A stretch of 58,046 nucleotides of DNA from Mesotaenium endlicherianum (lineage: Eukaryota > Streptophyta > Zygnematophyceae > Zygnematales > Mesotaeniaceae), in the NCBI GenBank assembly GCA_009602735.1, contig WELA01006258.1, positions 1 through 58,046 of the forward strand. The letters run 5' to 3'. Shown here piece by piece: positions 21,401-29,974 of this stretch. How positions within the stretch are numbered: the stretch's first letter is position 1; each line of letters begins with the position of its first letter. A program made the position numbers and the translations under genes. The notes beneath the pieces were generated by a model, which made no database searches, had not been told where the DNA came from, and saw only the letters and a program-made list of their open reading frames with translations.

Positions 21401-22015
21401 TCCTTCTGGAAGCCTCTTCTTTTCCTTCATTTGCCATCCACACAGGACAAGAGGAAGAGCACTGGTGGGTGCCAAGTCAGTCTGCCCATCACTGGCTCCT
21501 CTCACTTTAACTGTACCTCTGCTCCAACACACTTCAGCTTGATGTCTATTAAGCCAGGACCTGCCTAGCACGAGATCATAAAAGCCAGTGTTGAGTACCT
21601 CAAATGTAAGCGTTTCAGTTAGAACTGCAATGCCAGAACCTAACTGGACCTCAATAGGCTTGGTTATAACTCCTCCCGGGATACTTGAGGCATCTCCAAG
21701 GAATATTTTTCTATTCCCTTGGGTGACAGTAGGCAGCCTTAGCCGCTTAACTAAGTCCTTGTGAATAAAAGTATGTGACGCCCCTCCGTCAACAAATGCC
21801 CTCACCTTCCTACCTGCAATCATGCAATGCAGTAGGATAGGGGGGACTGTCTTTTCCTGACTTTCGCATTGTTCTCCTGACGTAGCAAAGAAATGTTGGA
21901 CATCAGGTGGAACAAGAGCATCCAGAGTGTGCACTCTCTGGACGTCTATATTACTGATGGTCTCCTTTATCTGTTTGTCAGGCATGCATAGTGAATCCAG
22001 TTCAGCAGGACCCAT
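18494..22015 (-). CDS. pol: Ty3/gypsy Pol polyprotein (protease, RT, RNase H, integrase)
   Basis: The listed start is the first ATG of the open frame. The frame is open back to 22108, and the real entry is probably by -1 frameshift from gag there (31 codons earlier). From the ATG: aspartic protease VDGGAS at residues 75-80; reverse transcriptase with [11 protein letters not shown] near 342 and the catalytic FLDD at 440-443; RNase H with Asp at about 589, Glu 639 and Asp 664; integrase zinc finger H805, H812 and CDQC near 842-845; integrase D875, D936 and E972 (D-D-E); then a GPY-type tail ([22 protein letters not shown]). No chromodomain follows. The last 20 or so residues are probably not native, because the element is truncated there. 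All catalytic residues are intact. Confidence 0.93.
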   Translation of the reverse strand: MGPAELDSLCMPDKQIKETISNIDVQRVHTLDALVPPDVQHFFATSGEQCESQEKTVPPILLHCMIAGRKVRAFVDGGASHTFIHKDLVKRLRLPTVTQGNRKIFLGDASSIPGGVITKPIEVQLGSGIAVLTETLTFEVLNTGFYDLVLGRSWLNRHQAEVCWSRGTVKVRGASDGQTDLAPTSALPLVLCGWQMKEKKRLPEGCKLLNAMEFVKSWNQKEDRMFCLLLREVPPQPEEVVEKKVSPPEHPTAAKIVAQYTDVFNMPPGLPPKREVDHRIDLLPGSQPPWQRTYGLSYLESEELKTQIAELEENGYISPSKSPYGAPILFVKKKDGSMRMCVDYRALNRITVKNKYALPRIEDLLDTLSGAKVFSKIDLKSGYHQIRIAEGDEHKTAFRTRYGHYEFNVMPFGLTNAPATFMGAMNDIFRPYLDKFVQVFLDDILIFSKDEAQHTEHLKKVLDTLRKNHLYAKMSKCDFFKESIEFLGHVVSKEGISVDPKKVQTIRDWPVPQSVSEVRSFLGLANYYRRFIENYSTKASKLTDLTKKDIGYVWGEEQQAAFQTLKDALCSAPVLAVYDPSKPVQVVTDASDFAMGAILLQPADKTTKDGKVRQEWHPVLYESMKFNPAEINYSVHDKELLAIIHVLKQWRAYLHGKAFKVITDHLALTHFQKKSKLSRRENRWSQMLEQFQVQIDYKPGKLNPADALSRRPDLQERNFSQHAVDKVLCALTSLKVKKSFLEQLRKAYLSDPTFEPSPTTGVCRATALGYKLKGGVWVSETTSGRLKLVIPNNLEIRSLLLSQAHDSLLGGHLGQAKTVGKLAKHYHWEGLPREVLKYVKSCDQCQRNKSRHTLPGGLLQLLPIPAGRWETISMDWVVSLPRTANGHDSILVVVDKLTKMVIFIPTTVKVTALETARQFYNHVVCQHGLPSNIISDRDSKFTSKFWRALMGLMGVKQLLSTANHPQTDGQTERTNRVLQEVLRAYINQKQDNWDDLLPQIQFAVNSAVHASTGKTPFELSLGRVPKSPLDVLGESLTHPEGIDNPVSLQLTQEFADTLSEVQRNLHTAQENQQKYANQHRRELTFSKGDLVKLHSQHLYLPGVLKKKLGPVWVGPYSVVRRVGQNAYKLNMSAEYKGHPVFNVSFLEPYIKGDTLFTGPFSSICKANYAKCLL

Positions 22016-22066
22016 AATACCTGCTACGAGGGCAGCTAGTGACGACTCACTATCTCTAGCATCCTC

Positions 22067-22108
22067 ACAGTCAGTAGACTGGATTACTGACTGTTGCTGT
22101 CTTTTAAA
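22067..22108 (-). promoter_or_regulatory. -1 ribosomal frameshift signal between gag and pol
   Basis: On the minus strand the gag frame reads the canonical slippery heptamer T TTA AAA (22108-22102). A 7-nt spacer follows (22101-22095), then a perfect 10-bp hairpin: ACAGTCAGTA (22094-22085), loop of 8 nt (22084-22077), TACTGACTGT (22076-22067). The gag stop codon (22086-22084) lies in the stem/loop border. Slipping back one base enters exactly the pol frame, which stays open to 18494. Heptamer, spacer length and stem match the known architecture of -1 frameshift sites. Confidence 0.85.
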
Positions 22109-23562
22109 GGCTGGTCTTTTCTCTCGACCTTAGGCAGGTGCTTGACCGGACACTGTTCTCTGTAGTGGCCTTTCTGCTGACAATGGTAGCAAGTAGATTT
22201 TGCTGAGGCTGGTCTCGGCTTAGTCCTACCACCACCCCTTCCATAGCCACCTCGAGAGGGACCACCTCTACCTCTAGACTGAATAGCATTGTACTCATAC
22301 TCATATTCATCACCCTGATTATCCTCAGCCTGGTCTCCTTCAACTGCATTGTAGGAACCGTGGGGCTTTTTGACAATCTTAGACACCAAAGCGTTACTCT
22401 GGCGCTTGTGATTGAACTGCTGCTGATCCCAGGCGTCAGCATCCTGGATCAAGTCAGCCAGTTTCTCATACTTTTTCTCAGCAAAATGACCAGAGACCTC
22501 GGATTTCAAGCCATACCTGAAGTATGCTATCCTATACCGTTCTGGCAAATCAGGCTGCTTCATCATGTTCTCTTGGAACTTTTGAGCAAACTCAGCAACT
22601 GAAGTGGTCTGCTTCAGTGTCAGGGAGATCATCGCATAGATAGCTTTCTCCTGCTGGTTGATGACATCAAACTTCTCATGCAACTTCTCGACAAACTCTA
22701 CCCACGTAGGGTCACCGAGTTGCCGAGCCTTACGCTCTTCCTTCCAGTAAAGCCACCAGTCTGCGGCACTGCCTTTCAGTAGCGCACCGGTGTGCCTGAC
22801 CTTCTCGTAATCTTGCAGTTCTGGGTAGTTCTCCAGCCACTGCTCAACATCCGCGAGAAACTTGATCAGGTAATATTTTCTGTTTCCCTCAGGATCATAG
22901 TCCTGGGGAGGTTTCGGCTTGGGCTTACTAGGCCCTCGGCCACCACCACTAGTGGTGTGAGACCCCAGTTGGTCTCTGTCCCGGAGTAGGGACATTATGA
23001 TTCTTTTGTCCTCCTGCTGGGACTGATACATGGTCGCCATTTGCGACTGCATCTGAACGAACAATGCTCCCAAGTCTACATTTTGGGGTGGTAGATTAGC
23101 AAATGCAGCAGCAGCATTGGCATCTACTCGCTGAGTAGTGTCCTCAACAATCCCTCTTGCTCCTGCAGCAGCAATTCCTGCCGCATTCAGCCGGTCACGT
23201 ATTTGACCTAGGGGTACATTGAGTTGTACGGCAGGAGGTGGGTTCAGAACATTGGCCCTTGATGCCATAAGTTCTTCAACAGTGCGCTCGTCAGCTGGCT
23301 GTCCTTCCCTCCTTTGTATATCTTCAGCGGCCTTTGCTACTTGTTCAGCTTCTAGTCTGGCTATCTCCTCCTCAGCTTGCTGAGCTGCGACTGAGGCAAT
23401 AGCAGCTGCCTCATCTGCAGCCTCCCTAGCTGCAGTATCCGCTACTGCTTCCGAATAGGTACGGTTTCCCGCTACATGGCTTTCCGCCTGGTTTTCAACA
23501 TTCTCGTTATCCCGGTTCTCCATGTCTCTGGAGTTGCTAGTTTGAGACCTTGTCCTTACCAT
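22084..23562 (-). CDS. gag: Ty3/gypsy Gag with CCHC zinc knuckle
   Basis: 492 residues from an ATG at 23562, directly downstream of the primer-binding site. Residues 1-130 are Ala/Glu-rich and probably helical. The central part (about 200-390) has the retrotransposon Gag pattern [20 protein letters not shown] and [15 protein letters not shown] Gly/Arg/Pro-rich linker leads to a single zinc knuckle, [14 protein letters not shown] (C-x2-C-x4-H-x4-C), near the C-terminus. The end carries the -1 frameshift signal feeding pol. No frameshift or internal stop is present. Confidence 0.92.
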   Translation of the reverse strand: MVRTRSQTSNSRDMENRDNENVENQAESHVAGNRTYSEAVADTAAREAADEAAAIASVAAQQAEEEIARLEAEQVAKAAEDIQRREGQPADERTVEELMASRANVLNPPPAVQLNVPLGQIRDRLNAAGIAAAGARGIVEDTTQRVDANAAAAFANLPPQNVDLGALFVQMQSQMATMYQSQQEDKRIIMSLLRDRDQLGSHTTSGGGRGPSKPKPKPPQDYDPEGNRKYYLIKFLADVEQWLENYPELQDYEKVRHTGALLKGSAADWWLYWKEERKARQLGDPTWVEFVEKLHEKFDVINQQEKAIYAMISLTLKQTTSVAEFAQKFQENMMKQPDLPERYRIAYFRYGLKSEVSGHFAEKKYEKLADLIQDADAWDQQQFNHKRQSNALVSKIVKKPHGSYNAVEGDQAEDNQGDEYEYEYNAIQSRGRGGPSRGGYGRGGGRTKPRPASAKSTCYHCQQKGHYREQCPVKHLPKVERKDQPLKDSNSQ

Positions 23563-23582
23563 ACAAAGAAGACTGTGATAAC

Positions 23583-23595
23583 TGCTCCGATACCA
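23583..23595 (-). other. Primer-binding site (initiator Met tRNA type)
   Basis: Minus-strand TGGTATCGGAGCA lies one base after the LTR end. It is close to the TGGTATCAGAGC used by many plant and algal LTR elements to bind the 3' end of initiator tRNA-Met, with A to G at position 8. Confidence 0.8.
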
Positions 23596-23596
23596 C

Positions 23597-24316
23597 TGAA
23601 ATGAATCGACTTACCAAATAAGCGATTAACAATTAATAAAGATCTTTATATCAGCAAGTAATCTTTATGGTATTTTCCGTTAACTGGTTTAACGGCAAAG
23701 GACAACACACTAGCAGTGAATAATACTCGTCAGTCAAATGAGAGTAAACTAGCATCAATAATGCAAATCAGTAAACTCATACATAAGCAAGGTTAGAAGA
23801 CAGTGCGTATCAATGGCTTCTCGCCTTGGATTCAGATCTCTCTCAGTAAGCTGTACAAGAGAGTTGGCCTCGTTTCCGAATGCCGAACTCGAGAGCAATG
23901 CCTAGCGTATGTACATGGAATGAGTTTACTGTTCAACGGTCAGTGCGATGGCACCGCCTACCCGGGAGTTAACCACGTTGGTAGGACCTCGGTTAACCAA
24001 ATCCACCGCCATCTCCCATCATCCCGAATAGCCATCCATCATAGGGATGTCATCTGGCTATTCATCTAGCATATCGCACTTAGATGCATATCAAGGCAGT
24101 TCGCTGCTACCGAGTACGGAAGTCAGCTTGCTGTCAAAGAATGTGTCAGCAAGCTGACTTATATGGACTTTGAGCCTGCTGCTTTTGACTGAGTCAGCAA
24201 CTGATAATTATGTAAAGTCCAGCAGACTGACTATTAACTAAAGTTCAGCAGGCTGAACTTATTTAACTATTATATAAAAATGAATATTATATCTACAAAT
24301 ATACTGATTCATTACA
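23597..24316 (-). repeat. 5' LTR of the gypsy element
   Basis: 720 bp from TGAAATGAATC to GATTCATTACA in plus orientation, an 11-bp terminal inverted repeat with one mismatch and TG/CA ends. Near the 5' (U3) end in transcript sense are four to five degenerate copies of a CAGCCTGCTGA-type motif (24140-24260 region) and a TTTTATATAAT stretch. Only this one LTR copy is found in the window. Confidence 0.75.
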
Positions 24317-25158
24317 GCATGTCTCATGACTTGTATAGCAGCCTGTCTAGCTACTTTAGTATCAGATGGAGGCCGAGGTTGAAAGGCAACATCAAAGTCT
24401 GCTCTTACTTGTGCAGGTGTGCGCATATCCTCATTCCTACGCGTGCTTAATTCACGAGCTGCTAAGTCAACAGCTTCCTGCAACTCGCAAGCTTTCCTTA
24501 AGTTCTCTTTCTCTCGAGAAACTCTCTCTTGTTCCTTTAGTACAAGGCTTGCTCTTGCTATGTCAGCAGCCTCTATCATGGAATCTTTCACACAAAGTCC
24601 ACGAGCAAGCATCCTATGACAATAATCAACTAGCTTGTAGTGAATGTGAGTGCTAGTGTCTATGTTGTGAGGTGCTTTTCAAACTAGTCTGTCATAGCAC
24701 TGATCAGGAGCCAACACAACATGCCCCCCCCTATTTAAGATTGAAAATGAAAATTTTAAAGTAAGTGTTTTCTCTCTTGACTTGTTCATCCTCCAATATA
24801 TGAAGAAAGGGGGGATGATAGCAACAACCTCCCCTGACTTTGGTAACAACTTGGCTGCCCCATAGCCCAAATCGGCATTCACACTTTGAAAAGACAGGAG
24901 GGCATCTAAGTCTTCTACAGACCAACAAACTCTTCGAATGCTCCTGGACACCATAGGCTCTGTTTTGGTGATATAATGTGAGACTTCTGTGCCTACTCTC
25001 TCAAATAGAGTCTCAAACAAAGCTTTAGAAACATTCACATCAATCATGCGAACACCTGCCTGAGGAGTAGAATCTAACCTTGCATACAGACGTCTCCTAT
25101 AGTTTGAATGCCACTCCTGCGGGTCCACCTCAACGGCTCGCATGAAGGACTTGGGCAC
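24317..25158 (-). pseudogene. Gag-like fragment of the methyltransferase retroelement
   Basis: A minus-strand frame runs from about 25158 through an in-frame TGA near 24680 and on to 24317, where the gypsy LTR begins abruptly inside a codon run. The part after the stop is strongly helical and charged (LVLKEQERVSREKENLRKAC). No zinc knuckle is seen. Position and orientation link it to the gag-like pieces at 25990-27729 and the protease/methyltransferase piece below 18486. Confidence 0.55.
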
Positions 25159-25989
25159 CTCTCACAGTAGGAGAGTCCTCTTCCTCTTTGTAGGCCACAA
25201 TTGCTGCAGTAGTTCGGAAGTGAGGCCATGTTGTACATGGCTCACCTGGCAGACTTACTTGGCTGCCTTACCTGTCAAAACCCCACTTCACGGTAAACCA
25301 AACCATAAGATATGTAAGAAGATATGAAGGACAAATTTATGGTAGTTATTATTATTCTGCAGCTCTTGTTGCAAGGCATATCTCCATCTGGCCGCTCATA
25401 ATGACTTTTAGTGGAAAACTATGTTAACCCTCATACTGGTCAAATCAGCCTGCAACCCTAAATGATGAAAAAAGACCTTGAAAATAGCCCATTTTACATT
25501 TCAAAGAGGCCTCTTACTCTTCCGTTTGTATACAGGTTACTTCAGCCCGCTAGTACCCCTCCACACAACTATAACTTAAATCGTAAAAAAACTAATATAT
25601 GCAAGAAAAGCTACGGTGAGTACCGGAGCAACTCATTTATGCATCGTTCAAAAGAAGAACATAACATTATAATCAACTACACAGAGAGTTAACGCGGCTG
25701 GTATAAAGCAAAAAACGCCATGTTCTTACTTTTAGTAGGCTAGGTACTTGCAAGTCCGGCGGTTTGTACAAGCGTGGTTGTCTTTGTAGTTTACGATAAT
25801 CCCCACTGTTTTTCTTGTTGGGTTGCCTACAAGTATATTATAACTTTCACTAAGAAGACTAGAGCTATAAGAGCGTAAATAAGAAGTTAGGAACTGACAG
25901 CAGAGAGGTTAACATTCGCCTTCTTAACTTCCTCAAAGTGATGCGAAACGAACAAATCGGTACCTTTGAGTACCCCCTGCGCCAAATTT
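25159..25989. other. AT-rich stretch inside the decayed retroelement
   Basis: I see no open frame that joins the two gag-like pieces, only AT-rich sequence with many stops. It is either a heavily mutated part of the element or another small insertion whose ends I cannot define. Confidence 0.35.
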
Positions 25990-27729
25990 AAGTGTCCGTC
26001 AATTTACCCGCGCGTGTTGCATGTGGCTCTTCTTCTTATACTGAAAATTAGTGCTAGTAATCTTAGGCGGCGAGTAATTCCTCTCAGGAGCCTAGTTATG
26101 GATAAGAAATATGTATTAGAGTTATACGTGTAAAACATGAAAATACGCGAGTATTTCTATTTTCCAAGATTCTTGGAAAAGATAGAAAACTTCATAAGTT
26201 CCACAATACTTGGAAACTTTGAGCATGTTTGGTCGCAAATGGTAGAAGATTCAATTTGCTACAAGCAGAAAGTGGGAATAGGAAAAAAAATGATATCAAC
26301 ATTTTATACTTGTCAAAATTTCATTTTCATGTTTTTTGGGCGTCGTTTTTTGGTATTTTTAGAATACGTGGAAATTGTGGTATAACGTGGTGCTCATGGA
26401 CCAATACGCAAGTATTCCATAATTAGGCTCAGGAGCCTTGAGCGTCCTAGAAGCCTTCTTATACTAGACTTTACCTTCCTCAACATTGCAAGCTATTTCA
26501 GCAGCCCCGTCGATGTCCCAGTCAATCCCGCGTTTTGTAAAAAAATGTGGTTTGACTTCACGATCTGTTTCCTTGCCCAAACCCAACATAACTTTGTCAG
26601 CCACAATCCTGGGCTTGTAGATTCCTGCCTTTTTGGCAAGATCCACCAATCTGGACTTAACCTCCATCACTGTTGCGTTCTTCTGACGGACAAAATGCAC
26701 ATAACTGTGCACCTTTAGACTACGATCCTCAAGTAACCGCTCTTCAAGCAACTTAAAGAAACGACGCAGGCAATGTTCAGAGTCCAGTTGGTCATCTCTA
26801 GCCTCCATATTTTAAAGGCAACTGGCGAGAGCTTGCGCATGGCTAACTTCTGTCGTGGCGATGTTGCTGACCATCAAATGGTGGGGCTTTGCATGTTACA
26901 CGTCCTTGAGCAATAGCAATCTTTCCAGCCAATTCTGCACATACTTGACGCAATTCTCTTACAGATCCAGCATCATCGTTTCCTCTTGCGGCCTTTTGCT
27001 GGCCGTCTATGAGTTGTTGTAATACTTCTGCGAGTTCTTACATTGATGCAGCTATGTCCGCACTCTCAACAAGTACAGCAAGCATTGCTCTTTTTGAAGA
27101 CAAAGCGGTCATCCGGGCTTTAGCAGCCTCTTTTTGGATTTTCAAATCCCTAGCCTTCTTTTGCTCTCCAAATGTCCATTCCTGGGTAAGGTTCTCATCT
27201 TTGCGGAATTGGCTATAGAGTAGCAAGGCATCCTTGTCCAAGAATTGAACCAAATTTATGTATGCAACAGACTGCATGTATGAAGCATCCTTTCGGATCT
27301 TTTCAAAGAAATCCGCCCAATAGATCTCATCAAACTTTTCGAAAGTGAGACTATTACCACCGGTTCGTCCATTGGAACACTTAGTAGATTACTTGAACTT
27401 AGGGTTTTCATCCTTTTCATCACTAACCATCTCAAATGGTGACCAGTAATCAGTGACTCTTACCCAAGCGCCCTGTGCTCTGCCCAAATCAGATGCAAAG
27501 AGACGTTTGCTATATGGATTTTCACCGTTTGCGGAGATATGGCGAGACTTGTCTCTCAACGATTCCTCACTCCACGGGTTGTTAGGCAGCTCAGGGGTGT
27601 CACTTCTTCGTGGCCTCCGGCTTGAATTAGAGCCTTCCACAAGCTCCATAGGATGATAAAGTCTTCCACTCTTCAAACGCATATGCAGTTGAATTTCCTC
27701 GGGTCCCCTTCCAGGTTGAGCACCGGCAG
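25990..27729 (-). pseudogene. Gag-like N-terminal region of the methyltransferase retroelement
   Basis: Minus-strand coding-like blocks occur at 27725-27389 (basic, MRLKSGRLYHPMELVEGS), 27277-27038 (YINLVQFLDKDALLLYSQFR, a Gag-type helix) and 26808-26464 (LKVHSYVHFVRQKNATVMEV then ACNVEEGKV). Then, after removing MITE 2, comes an Asn/Ser/Lys linker (NYSPPKITSTNFQYKKKS) to about 25993. Frames change and stops separate the blocks, so it is not functional. The retroviral-type Gag call rests on helix pattern and order only. Confidence 0.5.
26091..26427. mobile_element. hAT-like MITE 2
   Basis: A 337-bp AT-rich element with ends CCTAGTTATGGA and TCCATAATTAGG (one mismatch between the inverted ends). 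It is flanked by a perfect 8-bp target duplication, CTCAGGAG (26083-26090 and 26428-26435). It shares the CCTAGTT end and an internal TACGCGAGTATT motif with MITE 1. Non-coding. It interrupts the gag-like frame, which continues on the other side. Confidence 0.8.
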
Positions 27730-28231
27730 TGTAGTGATTTGAGTTATTATATATTAGTTTGCATATATTTTAATGTTTTCAAATATATTTGGAGTAGTAT
27801 TGTGTGGAGTCAAGTGTGAATAGGTACTCTAGTAACTTGGTTCATGTTCTTTGAACCTTCCAAGGCATTTTCGAAGTTAGAGGAAAGACCTAGAAGAACT
27901 CCATGTGGCAAAAGTCAAATGTGCCATTTTTAGGTCAAAAGGACATGTGTACATTATTCTAGAAAGAGGTGGCAAGTTTTGGGATGTGTTGGGTGCCAAC
28001 ACATCAACATACACCTTCCTAGAAATTACTTATGTAGCAAGTATATAAACAAGAGCTAGAACATAGAAGACATTCCAGAATCACTCTTGTACTTGCCAAA
28101 ATCCAGAAATACATTAACTTTCGAGAAGCCATTTATCTTTCAACAAGCTACCTCTTGTGTTCAAAGATCCTTGTCTTGAATAGATAAAGTATTCTATTTT
28201 ACTAAGTACTTTATCTATCTGTTTCACTACA
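27730..28231 (+). mobile_element. Solo LTR, copy 2, with 5-bp target duplication
   Basis: 502 bp, ends TGTAGTGA and TCACTACA, with a TATATAAACAAG box near 28041. Perfect 5-bp target duplication GGCAG (27725-27729 and 28232-28236). It lies in the gag-like region of the decayed retroelement: the open frame on the minus strand can be read across the empty site. A solo LTR forms by recombination between the two LTRs of a full element. Confidence 0.88.
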
Positions 28232-29974
28232 GGCAGCCCTTACAGGCCTCAATCCCCAATTTCCTTGGGGATTTTTGTTCACCTGAACCAATCAATCGAA
28301 CTTACTTCCAAATGGGCTCTCGCCCAAGTTGAGGGTTACACAAATGAACAAATCCTAGTTTGTAAAAATCATATCTAAGCAAATCAACAGACAACACCAA
28401 GTTTCAGAGAAAATCGCCCACCAGGCCTTTTGCTTAACTTTCACTAAGTTACACCTTACTATATAGCATCTATGTCGGCGTGGCTTGCGCTCTTTGCTCA
28501 ACATCTCGCCTTAGCAGTTTCCACTGCTGGCTGGGCTCACTCAGCTCTTCGCTGAGGGCTTTACTTGTTGATCTTGCTCTTGCTAACAGCAATTCAACAG
28601 TTGAGACTTCTGAGAACTTGGAAATCATAGAGCTCACCATTTTATGCGCCTTCGCGCGCTCGTGGTGTTTTGACTCAAACGGCGCTAGCAATCCTAGCAA
28701 ATTCTATTATGCACGCTCTTTATCCTTCAGACCGGGATCCCTTCTTGGGAACTCTTGAACGCTATCTTTTCTATGGTACACTGAGAGGTGGCAAAGCGTG
28801 GCATCTTGGCTAACCTGTGGCCTTGGGGACTCCTTCTCCTTTGCGCTCTTTCTTTTCTTCTCGTTTCGCTCCCGCGCTCCCTTCTGCTTCTTGGCAAGAT
28901 GTGCAATGTACAAATGAGGTGAGATCGTGCAAAGATTGTGCCTTTCCAAGGCACCACGTGGCTCGCATGCCATTCCCCTTGGGAATTACAACGCTTAGTC
29001 CCAGCGCTTAACATGCATGCAATTCTTGCAGCTATCCCTCGGGAAACTTAAGTTACTCATTGTCACTTAGCATGTATGCATACTTTGTGACGATCGCGCG
29101 TGCCAACCAGCCTTCCGATCAGCGTGCACGCCTATGTGGCTTCTCGCCTGATGTCTCCTGAGGTGGGTGCTTAAGACGTGGCAGCCTCGTCTCTGGTCCA
29201 TTGGCAAAATTAACCGCTCAAGTCAGCAAAGTCTGGCTTGGCATCCCCCTGGATGGGCCTTCCGTAGGTCCTGGCCTGGTCAACTTCTCGGCTAACTTGG
29301 CTGTTCAACCCCACCCAACCCTGACTGTCGGTTTTGACCCAATTGCAGTCACGCTTTGACCTGGATAATGCTGACCGGCAGAGGTCAAACGAATGGTCGG
29401 TGAATCAACATTGACTTTCCGTAGCTGGGCGGCCGTGACTCGCGTCACGCTAGCAGCGCCGTCAAACTGAACATAGTCGCGACACATGTGCATGTCCCCA
29501 TTAATCATCACGAAATAGTTTCAGATGGTTTCAAACAGGTTTCAAATAAGCTTGGAGTGGCTATATTATCATGCCACGTTGTAGTCGAGTGACCCATTTG
29601 GTACCAATCCAGTGATAAGGACGCGTGAGGAACACGAGGTAGCGCCGTAGTGGTTCCTCTAGAAACTGCTAAAAAATCTGGGAGCATGCCTTCGAACTTG
29701 AAAGCACTGAAGTTGCATTACTAGAAGTGACTTCAGTGAAGGCATCGAAAAGCTTTCGTGATTGCCTTATGGCCAGCTTACTAGCCAATACCATCGCAGG
29801 CGGGAGATGATGCCCAGTGTAGACAGCTCTCGACGATTTGAGAACTAATGCAAAGGTTAGTTCGTCCTTCAGGTGGTATACCCACCTCTTGTACCGACCG
29901 GCAGGAGTACCCGACTAGCTGTAAGGAGCAGGTCGTGTAAGAGTGGCACAAACCTTACAGAAAGAGTTGTGGCC
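28232..29974. other. Spacer between transposon pile and F-box gene
   Basis: Contains a small inverted repeat (ATCCCCAATTTCCTTGGGGAT near 28252) and a minus-strand coding-like frame at 28700-28470 (HKMVSSMISKFSEVSTVELL) that may be the 5' end of the decayed retroelement. From about 29900 it holds the 5' flank of the F-box gene, including GTAAGGAGCAGGTCGTGTAAGAGTGG, which has look-alikes upstream of both other F-box N-terminal copies. Confidence 0.4.

Larger units (their letters stand above)
18490..24316 (-). mobile_element. Ty3/gypsy retrotransposon, 5' LTR present, 3' LTR missing
   Basis: Order on the minus strand: LTR 24316-23597, primer-binding site 23595-23583, gag 23562-22084, -1 frameshift signal, pol 22108-18494. 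Gag and pol are uninterrupted, so the element was recently active. The 3' end is lost: right after the integrase tail the sequence changes to the methyltransferase retroelement, somewhere between about 18560 and 18486, with no PPT or 3' LTR. It lies inside the methyltransferase retroelement, whose gag-like part resumes at 24317. Confidence 0.85.
16156..27729 (-). mobile_element. Decayed cytosine-methyltransferase retroelement, host to nested insertions
   Basis: Minus-strand remnants occur in the expected order: gag-like (27729-24317), protease-like (about 18290-17700), then C5 cytosine methyltransferase (about 17460-16158). They contain several stops and are interrupted by MITEs at 26091-26427 and 16586-16973 and by the gypsy element at about 18490-24316. 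Reverse transcriptase, RNase H and integrase parts are not found; the element is cut off at about 16156 where F-box sequence begins. Retrotransposons with captured DNA methyltransferases are known in dinoflagellates and a charophyte alga. Assigning this element to such a group is inference. Confidence 0.65.

Noticed and set aside
15553..24316. The TGTAGTGA repeat as the missing LTR of the gypsy element
   Set aside because: Its sequence, length and orientation differ from the gypsy LTR at 23597-24316.
15553..28231. The two TGTAGTGA...TCACTACA repeats as paired LTRs of one 12.7-kb element
   Set aside because: Copy 2 has its own 5-bp target duplication, no primer-binding site follows copy 1, and outer flanks do not match. 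They are separate solo LTRs.
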